Assembly (NCBI RefSeq): GCF_023091745.1
Contig: NC_068933.1
Coordinates: 17,736,001 to 17,800,000 of the forward strand
DNA length: 64,000 bases
Source of the DNA: Budorcas taxicolor
Lineage: Eukaryota; Chordata; Mammalia; Artiodactyla; Bovidae
Direction of reading: 5' to 3'
In this document: positions 45,318-56,788 of the stretch, piece by piece
Numbering within the stretch: position 1 is the stretch's first letter
Layout of the letters: every line of letters starts with the position of its first letter
Notes under the pieces: generated by a model
What the model saw: the letters and a program-made list of their open reading frames with translations, nothing else
What the model was told of the DNA's origin: nothing
The model's database searches: none
Program-made: the position numbers and the translations under genes

Positions 45318-45473
45318 CAGTTGACCCTCAGTATCCAGAGTTCAGCACCCACATATTCAATCAACTCTGGTTGTGCAGCACTGTAGCACATACTGTAATA
45401 CATATTTACTGAAAGACATCCACATATAAGTGGACCCACATGGTTGAAATGTGTGTTGTTCAAGAGTTAACTT
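45318..45473 (+). mobile_element. Tigger-like (Tc1/mariner) DNA transposon relic
   Basis: Terminal inverted repeats: CAGTTGACCCTCAG at the left and CAAGAGTTAACTT at the right (reverse AAGTTAACTCTTG). TA lies outside each end (45316-45317 and 45474-45475). CATATAAGTGGACCCACATG inside is typical of this non-autonomous family. No transposase. Confidence 0.65.
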
Positions 45474-45475
45474 TA

Positions 45476-47823
45476 AGGTTTCCTCAAGAATTTTATACAG
45501 AGTGCTAGTTCCACCATATATTTAATTTAGAAAGTTATAATGACCTGTTATGTTTTCAGTATCCATTAAAAGATCCAGAAAATCATACAGGAATCATGTT
45601 TACTATATTTGAACCAGAATTCCCCAAAGTTATATAGATAAATTGTGCCCTCTTCCCTCTACTATCTATTAGCATTCTGAGGAAGTTATATTACAACTGA
45701 CACACTTTCTACATTTATTGGTCAGAATCCTTTTGAACTCAAATAGCCAAAGCATGCAGGTATCACCTTGTTTTATTCTCTACAAGTAGTAGACAAATGC
45801 CTCAGGTACTCTCAAATTTCACTGAAATTTATCACTGATCCCAGGATAAATCTGTTAATTCTTATTTTCTGTCTTCGTCTTTCTGGTTAAATGTGACCTA
45901 TGACCTTGAACACATCTCTTCAGGCCTACACGGCAGACCTTTGTCTTAAGTTCCTTATCCCTGATGAATCCAGACAAACTGATCCTCCCCCATTTGCTCT
46001 GTGGTTGCTCTGTATGCAGTGATACAAAATAGAAGGAGAAAGCTGAGGCAAATGTGCAAAATTGTAAGGTACGTGTGTATTTCAGCATGTTTAAAGCTCT
46101 GACCTAGAGATGCAAGTTGGAGCATGCAGCAACAACCACCACTTTCTGCACAGGACCCGTCCTACTTAGCCTCTGTCGTGGTACAGGGATAACTACATTT
46201 GCAACTGATTTTCTCTCTGGGCAACCACAGCATCCTTTCTATTCTAAAATTTTTCTCTGACACCTTCAAGGTATTACAAGAAAGCTAGTGTCAACCCTGA
46301 TCCCTGCTGCTTTGTAGAACAGATTTTCCTTGGAGCCAAGGATAAGAACAACAGCGATGCATGGGAAACATTTCAGAATGAGAGTATTATACTACTCACT
46401 CAACTCTGACCGAGCAGATATAGGGAGAAAATATATTAAAAAATAGACAATAGAGCTAAAAAGGCCTTCATGTTGCTCAAAATAACAACCACCTTCAAAA
46501 ATCCCTGGGTTGCATACCCTAGAATTATACAAGTGCTATATTAGGCAAATTGTTTCATAAAAATATAATAAAGTTTTAGACATAAAATTTTGCATTACCT
46601 TTAGAAACACAGAAAAGTAATCTGGTGCTGCTGTGACAGTTACTATAACTGCGAGTGATGTTATAAGATAGCAGTCAACAAAAATAGTCTTGTTTTTCCA
46701 TTTCCTAGTGAATTGTCAATACATCGGCATATTTTATTTCAGGTGTGTGTGCGCGTGCCTCTGTGTGCCTGTGTACGTACCTAGCCCATATTAAGCAATA
46801 AATAAGTAGCACTTATTATTATGAAAGCTGCTAAAAACTTTAGAATCATGTAGTAATAGTGTGGGGACCACTTTGAAAAGATATAAAGCTTTGTCACTGT
46901 CAACTTTATTGTGGAATATTGTTAAGACAGGGATTTTAAAAGTTACAAGGAACTAAGGCAATACAGTCTTGCACAACAAGTCAAGTTTAAATGCTATAAG
47001 GCAGATTTGAATAGACTGGTCTCAGAAGCATTTGATGTTATTGACAACTGTATCTTTAATAGATTTCTTCATTGTTATTCTAAATATTACCACAAACGAA
47101 CTCCAAGTAGTCTATGTGACTGAAGTAAGGGAAAATAAGCACCCTGACTGCATTTGGTGAATTATATAATCTGACAGTCTTTGATACAATAAAGCCTCAA
47201 ATGCCTCCAGTATTCAAATCACTAAAGAAATAATGATTGAGAGATCATATTTTTTAAAATGTATTAAGGGTTTTTTCTGCAACTATTTACATGGTAGAAC
47301 ACAATGAAGTGGTTTTCAACCTGACATGTTATATGATTAGATTTGTGAGAATCTCTCTGGTGTGGAAAGTGGGGGTGGGGGTGGGGGTGGGTGGGTGGCG
47401 GGATTAAAGTGGGGAAAGATTAGAGGCATGCCAACCTAAATTAGAAATGCTCTTTGGCTTCACTTAGTTGATTTAAAATAAGAAAATTAACAATACTTAT
47501 TTAAACTAAGGCTTACTAAACAGAAAGTCCAGGAACAAGCCTGGTAATTAAAAAGAAATAAGTTTTATCAGATAGAAAAAATGTGGTTAAAAGTGATAGA
47601 AAAGCCAACTCAAATTAACTTGAATAGTGTAGTTATAATATATTGCCTCGCAAAGCCATAGGTCCAGAGGCACAGTCACACCTGGCATCATATTGCCAGA
47701 ACGTTCTCACTTCTCTGTGATTTTCTTGGCTCTGTTTTCTGCCTTCTATTTGTCTCATTTTCATTTTGCTAGCAAGATGGCTGAAGCAACTCCAGGAATC
47801 ATATTCAGATAGTGCATGAGTAC
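45476..47823. other. Unassigned stretch with Z-DNA-like and G-rich motifs
   Basis: About 2.3 kb with no named repeat. Contains GTGTGTGTGCGCGTGC (46743-46758) and a strong G-rich run (47371-47402). The minus frame 45855-46088 has no family motif. Confidence 0.5.
47371..47402 (+). other. G-quadruplex-type motif
   Basis: GGGGGTGGGGGTGGGGGTGG followed by GTGGGTGG. Several runs of five G with one-base loops make this a strong quadruplex candidate. Confidence 0.85.
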
Positions 47824-48027
47824 CAAGTCACTTCAGTTGTGTCTGATTCTTTGTGGCCCTATGGACCGTGGCCCACCAGGCTCCTCTGTCCATAGGATCC
47901 TCCAGGCAAGGATACTGGAGTGGGTTGCCATGTCCTCCTCCAGGGGTTCTTCCCGACTCAGGGATCAAACCCACGTCTCCTGCACTGGCAGATAGGTTCT
48001 TTACCACTAGCGCCACCTGGAAAGCGC
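47824..48027 (-). mobile_element. Bov-tA SINE, minus strand
   Basis: AGTCACTTCAGTTGTGTCTG to CACTAGCGCCACCTGGAAAG. Near full length. Confidence 0.92.
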
Positions 48028-49007
48028 CATATTTCAGACAGAGCAGAAGTATAATGAGATCATCTTTTTTAGTATCCTTTTATGACTGAGAAAAACCTTT
48101 TCTAGAAGCCCCCACTCCTGTTTTTCTTCAGTTTGTCCTTCAGTTTCATGGAACGGAATTGAGTTGGTGAGTTACACGTCCACACCCATAGAAGTCACGA
48201 CAAAAATGGAATTACTATAATTGGCTTTGACCAAAACCAAACTGTGTATAGGGTGTTGCTCCCTGATGTAGCATCACTGAGAAAACGGAATTCTGGTAGC
48301 AGGGAAAGAAGAAAGAGTTAATGAGTAGCGAATCCACAATGTCTGCTATCTCCTGTCATACGAAGTCAACTAATATGTATTAATGTTGCAAAATAGTGCT
48401 TTATCTGAAAAGCTCTTTCTCCCTTTTTAAGATGTTTATTTTTCCTTGGATATTTTTTTTTCTTCTAAAGCAGAAATGTTGATAGCTCATGGAAAATTCA
48501 ATCAAATATAACCATTCTAAGATAAAACAATATGCATGTCAGTTTCTGCCCCACTACTTTAGGTGTGATATTATGAGAAATGTAATAGAAAGTTAAGGCA
48601 GTGTAATATATAAGACCTCAGTTCTATGCAAATAATGGCTATTTAATTGAGTTCTATCTGAAATTTAAGCTGAGATATACACAGCTCTTTTTTTTTCCAA
48701 GTTGTTAACTGAAATTGTTCTTTAACTTTTCCTCAGTAATCATCTTTACTCTCAACCCTCTACTGCCTGTGACATGTTAATAAATTAACATGTCCTCTCA
48801 ACTGGAAAATAATGAATGAACTCAAAATCAAGCTGACTTATTAAAATTAACAGTGACTGTACATGGAATTTGAGAACAATGATAAAATATATTCAGATTT
48901 CTAATGTGATTTTTGGCTATTTGAAAAGCTGTATTCCTCTTGAGTATGCCCTAAAGCATTGTGACGTGTGTAAGTGGTTTATTTGATATTTCAGTGTTTC
49001 TGATAGA
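48028..49007. other. Unassigned AT-rich stretch
   Basis: No recognised repeat or exon. Short poly-T runs only. Confidence 0.5.
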
Positions 49008-49222
49008 ATAGCTTCCCTGATGGCTCAGCAGCTAAAGCATATGCCTGCAATGCAGGAGATGCAAGAGGTGTGGGTTCGATTCCTGGGTCAGAAGATCCCC
49101 TGCAAGAGGCCATGGCAGCTCCATGTATTCTTGCCTGGAGAATCCCGTGGACGGAGGAGACTGGCAGGCTGCAATCCAAAGGGCCACAGAGAGTCAGACA
49201 TGACTGAGCAACTAAGCACGCA
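49008..49222 (+). mobile_element. Bov-tA SINE with intact Pol III box B
   Basis: ATAGCTTCCCTGATGGCTCA to GACTGAGCAACTAAGCACGC. The tRNA-like head keeps box A (TGGCTCAGCAG, 49021-49031) and a perfect box B (GGTTCGATTCC, 49073-49083), so the internal promoter of the tRNA-derived part is preserved. Confidence 0.94.
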
Positions 49223-51360
49223 GTTCAGCAACAAAATAAAGATTCAGAGTAATATCTGAATATGACTTGTATAAAGTAATTCACTTCAGACTAAATAATA
49301 TTAAACTGAACAAAAGGCACAACATTCAGTAACAAAATATGATTTGGGGAATTACAAGAAAACTTAGTTAAGCTGGACAACTGGAGATAGGAAAGAAGAA
49401 GAGAGGAGAAACATGAAGGAGAGAAGGAAGAATGGATGGGGGAAACGGGGTGGGAGGGAGGGAAAGAAGGAAGGGTTAGTTTAGTTACGTGCCAATTTAA
49501 TTGTGAAGGTGCTCTGGCGCATACAGTTTGATATCATGAGGCTTCACTAAATTGTTATTTGTATATATTTTGAATGCTTGGAATCAATCAATCAAATAAA
49601 TAATAATTTGTTTCCCCCCAAATTATCCATTGCATTCATATTTCTTAGTATTCAATGGAGATTCCAGATTAGAAATCCATAACTCAAATGCTGATAGTGA
49701 AAACCAGAGCGAATGAGAGGGAAAAGAAGATACCACTTAATGTGCCAGTTTCCTGATCACTGTCAAAGAAAATTATAGGGCAAGCAACTGACCACAAAGT
49801 ACAAAAAGTATGCAAAATATCTGCATACAACAGGAGCTCATTATTCATCACTCAGTTAATTATTCATTGTCAAGTTCTTTCTTCCTCTTTAGTTAATGTA
49901 TTCCTCTAGTAGCTTTGATGATCACTCATATCTGCTACCTCTATTGCCCCCTCAACCTACTATGGGCTTTTATCAATTTCCAAGACACGTAGTATTGAGA
50001 GAAGAAAAAAAGGGTAAGCCTACAAAATTATCTGATTAGAAGGACAGAGGCTCCGTGTGAATAAAACTTATACTCTCTATAAAGATCTATCCAGATTATT
50101 AAAAGATCAGCTTTCTAGTCAATATTTTTTTCTTCATGTTTTTCCAAGTAATCTATATTACAAAGGCTTAGCCCAACTGCAACTATGTGGTTGACAATTA
50201 AAAAGAATGTTTCAGTGGAGACAAAGTAAATAAAACGTATGAAAACACCTTGAAGAAGACCTTTCCTTTGCCTGACAGCTGGCCACACCTGAAAATATTT
50301 GGTTTTCCTCAGTGTCAAAGGGATGCCTGGAATGTTATTAATGAATCAATCGTGATGGCAAAATCAGAACCTGGAATTTATTTTACTACACTACTTGTCC
50401 CTCTGAAAAGCAGTTACTGCTCATTTTGGTGAGCTCATAAAAATTTCCTTTGTAAAGAAAGGAGACTATTTTGGGCCCAAACTATTGGTCTGTTGTAGCA
50501 AAAATGTTTTATTATTTTACTTGGGGAAGAACAGAAATAAAAAGCAAGTTAAATACTGATTGCCTCTCATATAATCCCTGCCTTGAAGTCACAGACCATG
50601 ACAAGGATAAGATACCTAAATATACTCTTAATGGAATAGAAGGAGATAGATTGTTGCCTGGAGGAGAAACAGATTACCTGTGTGTACATCAGACAGGGCA
50701 CAGAAGCATAAACTCAAATTCCGCATAAATCCAAACCGTTTCCAATTAATATTAGGGCATTCAGTAGATACTCTGTGATATCAGGAAAAAACAAAGCTTA
50801 GCATTTATTTCTTCATGGATAGAAATCACATTTTCCAATAGGAATCATATCTTCTCAAACAGTAAAGATTTGCTTGAATAATCATACAAGCCTTGTACTC
50901 ACTCTAGAGCACTGTATGTCTGATTGACAATTTAGCTTATGTGAGGAAAATCTGGGCATACTTATGAGGCAATCCTATTTCCATACTGTTTACCATACTC
51001 AGGGCAGTTTAGGGCACAAAATGATGACAAGCAGCCAGTTAAACAGAGATTAGTGTGCTAGTTGAGCAATAATTCAAATTCAAGTGAATCTGAACCGCTG
51101 AAACCTAAACTACCAAAGTTACTCTGTCTTTTCTGCTTTGGCTCATTGTTTTTTAGGGAGAAGAAAGCAAACTGAACTCTCAGGGCATCCGTACTGAGAA
51201 ACATGAATTGATGCGAGTTTTCTAATATGATGTTAGCCAAGACTTTTCTGACTAAGGTTTTAATATTCTCAGTACTAGCATAATAATACTTATTATATGA
51301 AGAAATCCTTCTCATGGGACTTGAAAAATATTTTGGATATTTGATAGCTTACGGTGAACG
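49223..51360. other. Unassigned stretch with a polypurine tract
   Basis: No named repeat apart from the purine tract at 49382-49480. Frames at 50115-50728 and 51058-51315 have no motif. Confidence 0.5.
49382..49480 (+). repeat. Polypurine tract
   Basis: Almost only A and G for about 100 bases (GGAAAGAAGAAGAGAGGAGA and onward to GGGAGGGAGGGAAAGAAGGA). Confidence 0.85.
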
Positions 51361-51449
51361 ATGTTGGATTCATGACCTCCAAAGAAGAAGCTTTAGCTTC
51401 TGGACCAGGGGCCAGTCTTGATCATTTAAGAGCTTTCACGTAGCAGACT

Positions 51450-51455
51450 TTTATT
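51450..51455 (-). terminator. LTR poly(A) signal
   Basis: Minus strand AATAAA within TTTAATAAAAGTCTGC, at the expected R-region position. Confidence 0.6.
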
Positions 51456-51543
51456 AAAGTATGAAAAGAAACAGAGAAAGCTCCTGACATAGGCATCAGA
51501 AGGGGGATGGAGAATGCCCACCTCGCTAGTCTTAGCAAGGGAA

Positions 51544-51550
51544 TTTTATA
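51544..51550 (-). promoter_or_regulatory. LTR TATA box
   Basis: Minus strand TATAAAA within GTATAAAATTCCC, about 90 bases before the LTR poly(A) signal. Confidence 0.6.
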
Positions 51551-51601
51551 CACTTTTTTAATTGGTTATTATAATACATCAAAAGAATATATCAAGGCTG
51601 T

Positions 51602-51720
51602 AAGGATCTTACTAAACCTACTCCCACAGTTTACATTTTAAGATGACAGGATTAGAACTAAGGAAGGATCTTACCAGACCCACTCCCATAATAATATACA
51701 TTTTAAGACAACAGAATTAG
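51602..51720 (-). repeat. Tandem duplication of about 62 bp in the LTR U3
   Basis: Copy one (51602-51655) and copy two (51664-51720) share AAGGATCTTAC, CCCACTCCCA-type and ACATTTTAAGA blocks in the same order. Repeats in U3 are typical of enhancer regions. Confidence 0.8.
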
Positions 51721-52020
51721 TCTGAAGGTTTTCAGAAAGGAGAAGCTGTCCTCAAGCAGGACACATTGTTGTTATATACACTTAGTGTAGAGTTTAAACT
51801 GAGTTTTTTGTTGTGTAAGCATCACTTCTGGGCTTAAAGAAAAAAACTTTTTATGTGACTAAGTCTAAGGAATGTAGGGGGAAAAAGGCATTTGTCCTTT
51901 ACCCCTCCTTGAAAATTCCAGACCCCATCTCCTCTTTGAGAGCCCCAGACTCCTTTCACCTCCTCAGGGACCCTGGACTTCTTATCAACCTGCCTAGGAA
52001 TTGACTCTCTCATAGTCACA

Positions 52021-52272
52021 GCAACTATATTAAGAGTGCTAATACCACCTGATAGTGCCAGGCTTGCTCTCTGGCACTTGGGAGATTTCATGCAGCTTAA
52101 TGAACTCAACCAAACCAAAGTTCAAGTGTCCTTTACCAAAGGAGTTATAAAGCAAAGCAAAGTAGACTCTTAAACTCATGAATCTCCACTTCAACAAGGG
52201 GTCAATGGAGAGTTCTACCTGACATCTCTGCATGGCTAACTCATGCCTCAAGAGCCAGAAGCAGTATCATTT
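52021..52272. other. Unassigned stretch beside the LTR
   Basis: An open minus frame of 70 codons (52039-52251) shows no recognised motif. Confidence 0.45.
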
Positions 52273-52310
52273 TTGGAGGGCAGCTATGCTAACCACTATA
52301 ACACTGACAC
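52273..52310 (-). pseudogene. tRNA-Gly(UCC)-like 5' half
   Basis: On the minus strand GTTATAGTGGTTAGCATAGC followed by TGCCCTCCAA matches the acceptor, D arm and anticodon arm of tRNA-Gly(UCC) at about 32 of 37 positions, including the TCC anticodon. The 3' half that follows is not clearly tRNA, with at most a degraded TTCTGGCTC in place of the T arm. It is a pseudogene or a 5'-half insertion. Confidence 0.65.
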
Positions 52311-53520
52311 TTCATCATTTCTTAATATTTGCCATTGTGTCTTGTTGCAACCACATATACTAGCTATTAAATGTGCTGTAGATGCCATGTTACATTTTGG
52401 TGTGGAATACTTTAAAATAAGCATTACAGTCTGAAGCCTAAAATAAAAAGAGCAACTTGGAAAGGAGCCTGACTGAGAGTACAAGAGTGCATAATAACAG
52501 ACTTTGTAAACACATCAACAGGACTTTGTATCTTGTCTGGGTAACAAAAACATTAAGCTACACACCAACCACTGTCTACAGTGAGTAGTCACAAAGCAGT
52601 TTTTCAGACAGGATTACTTTTGATCCACAGTTGTAGTTATTTAAATTTTTTCTAAGGAAAGTTGTATATGTTTATTTTATCATGGGCAGGGTAAAAGTGA
52701 TGCTATCTTTCCTTCTATGTAAATTGCCTTAGTTTATTTTCACCTTGAAATTATTATTCTGATAGGTTATTTTGTAAAACACCAGCTCAGAAAGATGATA
52801 TAAGCAGAACTCAAGCAGCATCAGGAAAATCCTGGCCAGAGTAAACTAGAACTGAATTCCAAACATAACTAAGTAGGGCAAAGGCCTGAGATTTCTTAAG
52901 TTGAGCAAAGCAAGAGCATATTTATTTCAGTAGTAGAAATTGCAGAAGAGAAGGCCTTAAGATTGCTCAAAAGTCATAAATCAGTCCAGAGAAGCAAAAG
53001 CATAGGGAAGAGACAGATCAAAGCTGAGACAGGATGAGTCCAAGATTCAGGAGGAATAGCTCAATCATCAGTGAGTAATCACAATAAATGTAGAGGAGAC
53101 TATAACTCCAAAGGTGTTATAAGAGGGGTATTTCAGCAGGGAAGTTATGAGGTGGTGACCTTGGAGAATTATACATTTTGTTTATTTCTAACATTTTCCA
53201 CTATTTTTCCTTAATGATTAGGAAAAGTCTTAGACAGCAAAGAATAAGTGAATATCAAGCTTTTTAATTTCTTTCTATAACTTTAGCTAAAGTTTAGAGT
53301 TCATACATAGGATTAAAGTTAAGTTCTGGATTAGATAGCTTCACTTTCTATTAATAGTAAATTTTTTAATCCAAAGATATCTGCAAATCTCACTAACTCA
53401 AACTGAAGAATCTTTAAATTAATATAGAATGAATCTGAGCAGTCACAATAAAGATTAAATAATTTCTGACCAAAATTTTGAACCATTCCTGATCAGCAGG
53501 AACACTTTCTACTCTTACTG
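52311..53520. other. Unassigned AT-rich stretch
   Basis: No recognised repeat or exon. Confidence 0.5.
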
Positions 53521-53622
53521 ACTTTTTAAAAAATTGTATTCATTTTTAATTGAAGGATAATCACTTTACAATGTTGTGTTGGCTTCTGCCACACATCAAT
53601 ATGCATCAGCCATAGGTATGTA

Positions 53623-53667
<45 letters not shown>

Positions 53668-53835
53668 GTCATCTATGCCCCCTTCCTCTTGAACCTCCCT
53701 CCTACCTCCCATTCTCTAGGTGGTCACAGGGCATGAAGCGGCATGGACACGTACATTACCATATGTAAAATAGATAGCCAGTGGGAATTCTGCTGTGTGA
53801 CTCAGGGAGTTCAAACAGGTGCACTGTGGCAGCTC
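53521..53835 (-). mobile_element. L1 3' UTR, antisense, with a microsatellite
   Basis: TTTTAATTGAAGGATAATCA, TTGTGTTGGCTTCTGCCACA, CCCCCTTCCTCTTGAACCTC and ACCATATGTAAAATAGATAG follow the antisense 3' UTR of artiodactyl L1. The (TATC)n array interrupts the usual GGTATACATATAT spot. Confidence 0.85.
53623..53666 (+). repeat. (TATC)11 microsatellite
   Basis: Eleven uninterrupted TATC units. Likely grown from a TATAT-type site in the L1 3' UTR and likely polymorphic. Confidence 0.95.
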
Positions 53836-53869
53836 TTATTGGCTTTTAAAATGTTGGACTTAATTTGAA

Positions 53870-54430
53870 AATGTGTTCATTTCATTCAAAACATATTGCT
53901 TGATGCTTACTATGTGCTTTATGATGTTCTATTATTGTATGTGCCAGGGGATAAATAAATAAGAAACACCAACATCTTTGCCTCCTGGAATTAATATTTT
54001 AGTAAGAGGAAAAAGAAAAGCATAATACATTATTAAAGTATATTATAGATTCTAAGGTGATAAATACTCTGAAAAAAAAATAATGGGACATGACACCGCA
54101 GAGAATGCACAATAGACATCATCGTGAAGGCAAAACTCGATAAAGGTTTAAAGGGTGCAAGCAAGTTAGCCAGATGGACACCGGGGGAGACTGCTTCAGA
54201 AAGAGGGAACGAACGAGTGAAAACACCCTAAGGTGAGAGGAAACATGGTGTTTTCCAGGACAGTAAATCACTCCCAGGTCTGAGCACAGTGAACAAGGGC
54301 AAGAATGGGAGGGCAGGGCGATGTGGAAGCAGCGCGAACAGGTCGTGGAGGTGCTGGGGGACCACGAGAAGGAACAGCTTCTGACTGCGTGAGATGGGCG
54401 GTTACTGCAGGGTTCTGAACATGATCAGAT
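53870..54430 (+). mobile_element. Ancient interspersed repeat, family unsettled
   Basis: TGCTTACTATGTGCTTTATG, GTGCCAGGGGATAAATAAAT and CCTCCTGGAATTAATATTTT resemble the 'last used in mammals' type of LINE-derived repeat (TACTATGTGCCAGGCAC.. GGAGCTTACATTCTAG). ATGATCAGATTCATATTCTA near the end also fits it. The middle (54090-54400) is unusually rich in CG for this window. Confidence 0.5.
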
Positions 54431-56787
54431 TCATATTCTAAAAGGCCTGATTTTTTTTAAAACAGTCAATTATTCTATTTTCCAGACCAAAGAGAAAATT
54501 AGAAGAAATGCTTTAGATGGAGTGAATGACTGCTAGAAGAATCATATTTATTAGAAGCCAAAAATTGGCAGTTTAAAATTGAGATATAAGAGGGAATGTC
54601 ATCTAAAAAGGTAAAAACAAAAGTATATGAGTACCTCTGGACCACTAATTGTAGGGGCAAATAATTTTTGATTATTCAACATCTACTAAAATAGAACAAT
54701 AAATATCCAGTCATTTATTTATAATTTTATATACTCATATGATTCCACAACATACTATATTTTAGTAGATTGCATTAAATATTATAATAAATGATTTTGA
54801 GATATTATAAAATCATAGTAGATTATAGATAGCTACTTCTTTTTCGACAAGAATAAGAAATAAATTTGTAAGGCATTTGGGGATTAAAAACTACTTAAAT
54901 AGAAAACTGGAAGATCTTTCAGTGCTTGAAGGTATAGGTTTTAGTTTTCTTAACATTTTCTTTTATGGAAAAAATATGACAGTCAAAGATAAATGAGGTG
55001 TTGATATATCACTGTGTGTTGGTTAGATTTGCTCCACATGAAGCTTGAATGGGAAGAATATAAATGATGTGAGTTGGCTTATCTTTATTTCCATCAGAAC
55101 AATGATAATGTGTAATGCGTTCTTCCCATATTCAAAGTGCAGGGTGGGGGGTGGGTAGTAAAACAGAATGAGGTTCCTGAGCGCAGCAAGACAGAATTCC
55201 ATCCTATTTCAAGCCCCCCTTGTCATCTGAAGTGCGGATCTGAATGACGTACAAAATGAACTGAAGATTCCACATCTCTTCAAAAGCCAAGGTGGCATTC
55301 CAAAAGAATTGTGTGACCTTAAATATTTTGTTCAGAAATAAGTCACCTCTAACACAAGCAATGACAAAAAGTCTCCTTTCACTGGGAATCAGACTTCAGT
55401 AGATGCCAGTGAGCCGCTTAGTAGAGGCTAGACTATTTGGTGCCCCTCTTTGTATTCTTTCTGTTAAATGCAACTGTTTCTTTGGAGGCTTAACCACGTG
55501 CCAGATTTGAAATGGTTGTGCTCAGGCATTCTAGTTATTGGTGCAACTATGCCTTCATAATTCAAAAATAACTGAAAGGATTATTTTTCCTAGAGCTTTC
55601 CAAAAGAAACACCTTATCACTTAGATGAAGTGTGGAAAAGTTGAACTCTAAAGCCAACAAGGTTATAAATGTCCAAAGGTCTGAAAACAGGATTATAAAA
55701 AGCAACTTGAATCCACACTTTTATATTGCGCTTGCCACTACAAACAGTACTTTTAACATGCTGGGTTTATTTTCTGGCCTTATTGTTATGATACAAACCT
55801 TTGCTGTTTAGACATCTATTAAGAAGTCAATCTATATTTTTCTGGCAAAATATATGAAAAATAAAGTAAAAATATAACCGAAGGGAAGAGTGGAGAGTTT
55901 AAAAATTCACTAAAGTTTTTTTTTTTTTCTATAGACTGTCTATTCATGAAATAATTTACTCACTCCACACCCACCATTTCCAATGGTGCAGTAAAATTGC
56001 TTTTAGAGACCATTTTCATTTAATCTGAAGGGTATTCTTTTTGATATGTGGTACTGTGACAGCAAAGATAAACAGCTAAGTTTTAGCTATCTCATTTGCA
56101 ATTCAAGATTTACTATCCTGTTCAAATTAATCATAATGTAATATTGACAGAAAGAAGGAGCCCATCTCAATATGTCTCCATATATCTCTCTCTGGGCAGA
56201 TTCAGTACCCTAAAAGTTTTAATGTGCGGCCTCTTAATAAACATAGATTCCTTTTCACATAACAGTGTCTGCAATACTTCTGGTCTGACTTTGAGGCTGT
56301 GACACTTATGTTAGAGTTATTTCAGCTTCTCCCATCACAGATATATCATCAATTTTGTACTTGTCAAAAAAGACTGGTGTCCCAGTGGGTCCAATGAAGT
56401 GTATTTTATTGTAGAGAAGCTTTCCATGATCCCTCAACCCCTGCTCCTCTCTGCATCATGACATAATTTCAAGGGATATTATGAAATGAGCCAGAACATA
56501 GTAAAGGCTGGGCTGGCTTTATGAATGGGCAAGTAGGGATGCAAATTAAATAGAAGAAAGACAAAGAAGACCATCTTGTGTTTAAAGGTCATACTGTTAC
56601 CTTATCATGCTATTTCAAACTCAAAATTTAATTTAGATTTCAAAGAACTTCTACCTCAAGAGTGCCTATAAAAATCAAATACCACCCAGAGTATTAGGAA
56701 TATAAAGTTAGAATAAATGTATTTCAAACGATTCCTAGAAGAGTCTGCTGGAATAGAACAGAACAACTTATATGTTGATAAGGCTGG
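54431..56787. other. Unassigned stretch, partly a possible conserved island
   Basis: No named repeat. 55080-55700 is of mixed composition and could be conserved noncoding DNA. A poly-T run lies at 55916-55928. Frames such as 56096-56302 show no motif. Confidence 0.5.
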
Positions 56788-56788
56788 G

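Larger units (their letters stand above)
51361..52020 (-). mobile_element. Solo LTR of a ruminant ERV (BTLTR1-like), minus strand
   Basis: Read on the minus strand: GAGTCAATTCCTAGGCAGGT, GGGTCTGGTAAGATCCTTCC, GTATAAAATTCCCTTGC (TATA box, 51544-51550), GCCTATGTCAGGAGC and TTTAATAAAAGTCTGC (AATAAA at 51450-51455). This is the U3-R-U5 order of a ruminant class II-type LTR. No internal viral gene or second LTR lies beside it, so it is a solo LTR. The exact ends are uncertain. The family name is from memory. Confidence 0.75.

Noticed and set aside
52039..52251. 70-codon minus frame as a retroviral or host gene remnant
   Set aside because: It resembles no family I can name and sits between a solo LTR and a tRNA-like relic without further support.
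51361..52490. A full provirus
   Set aside because: Only one LTR is present and no gag, pol or env coding is visible next to it.
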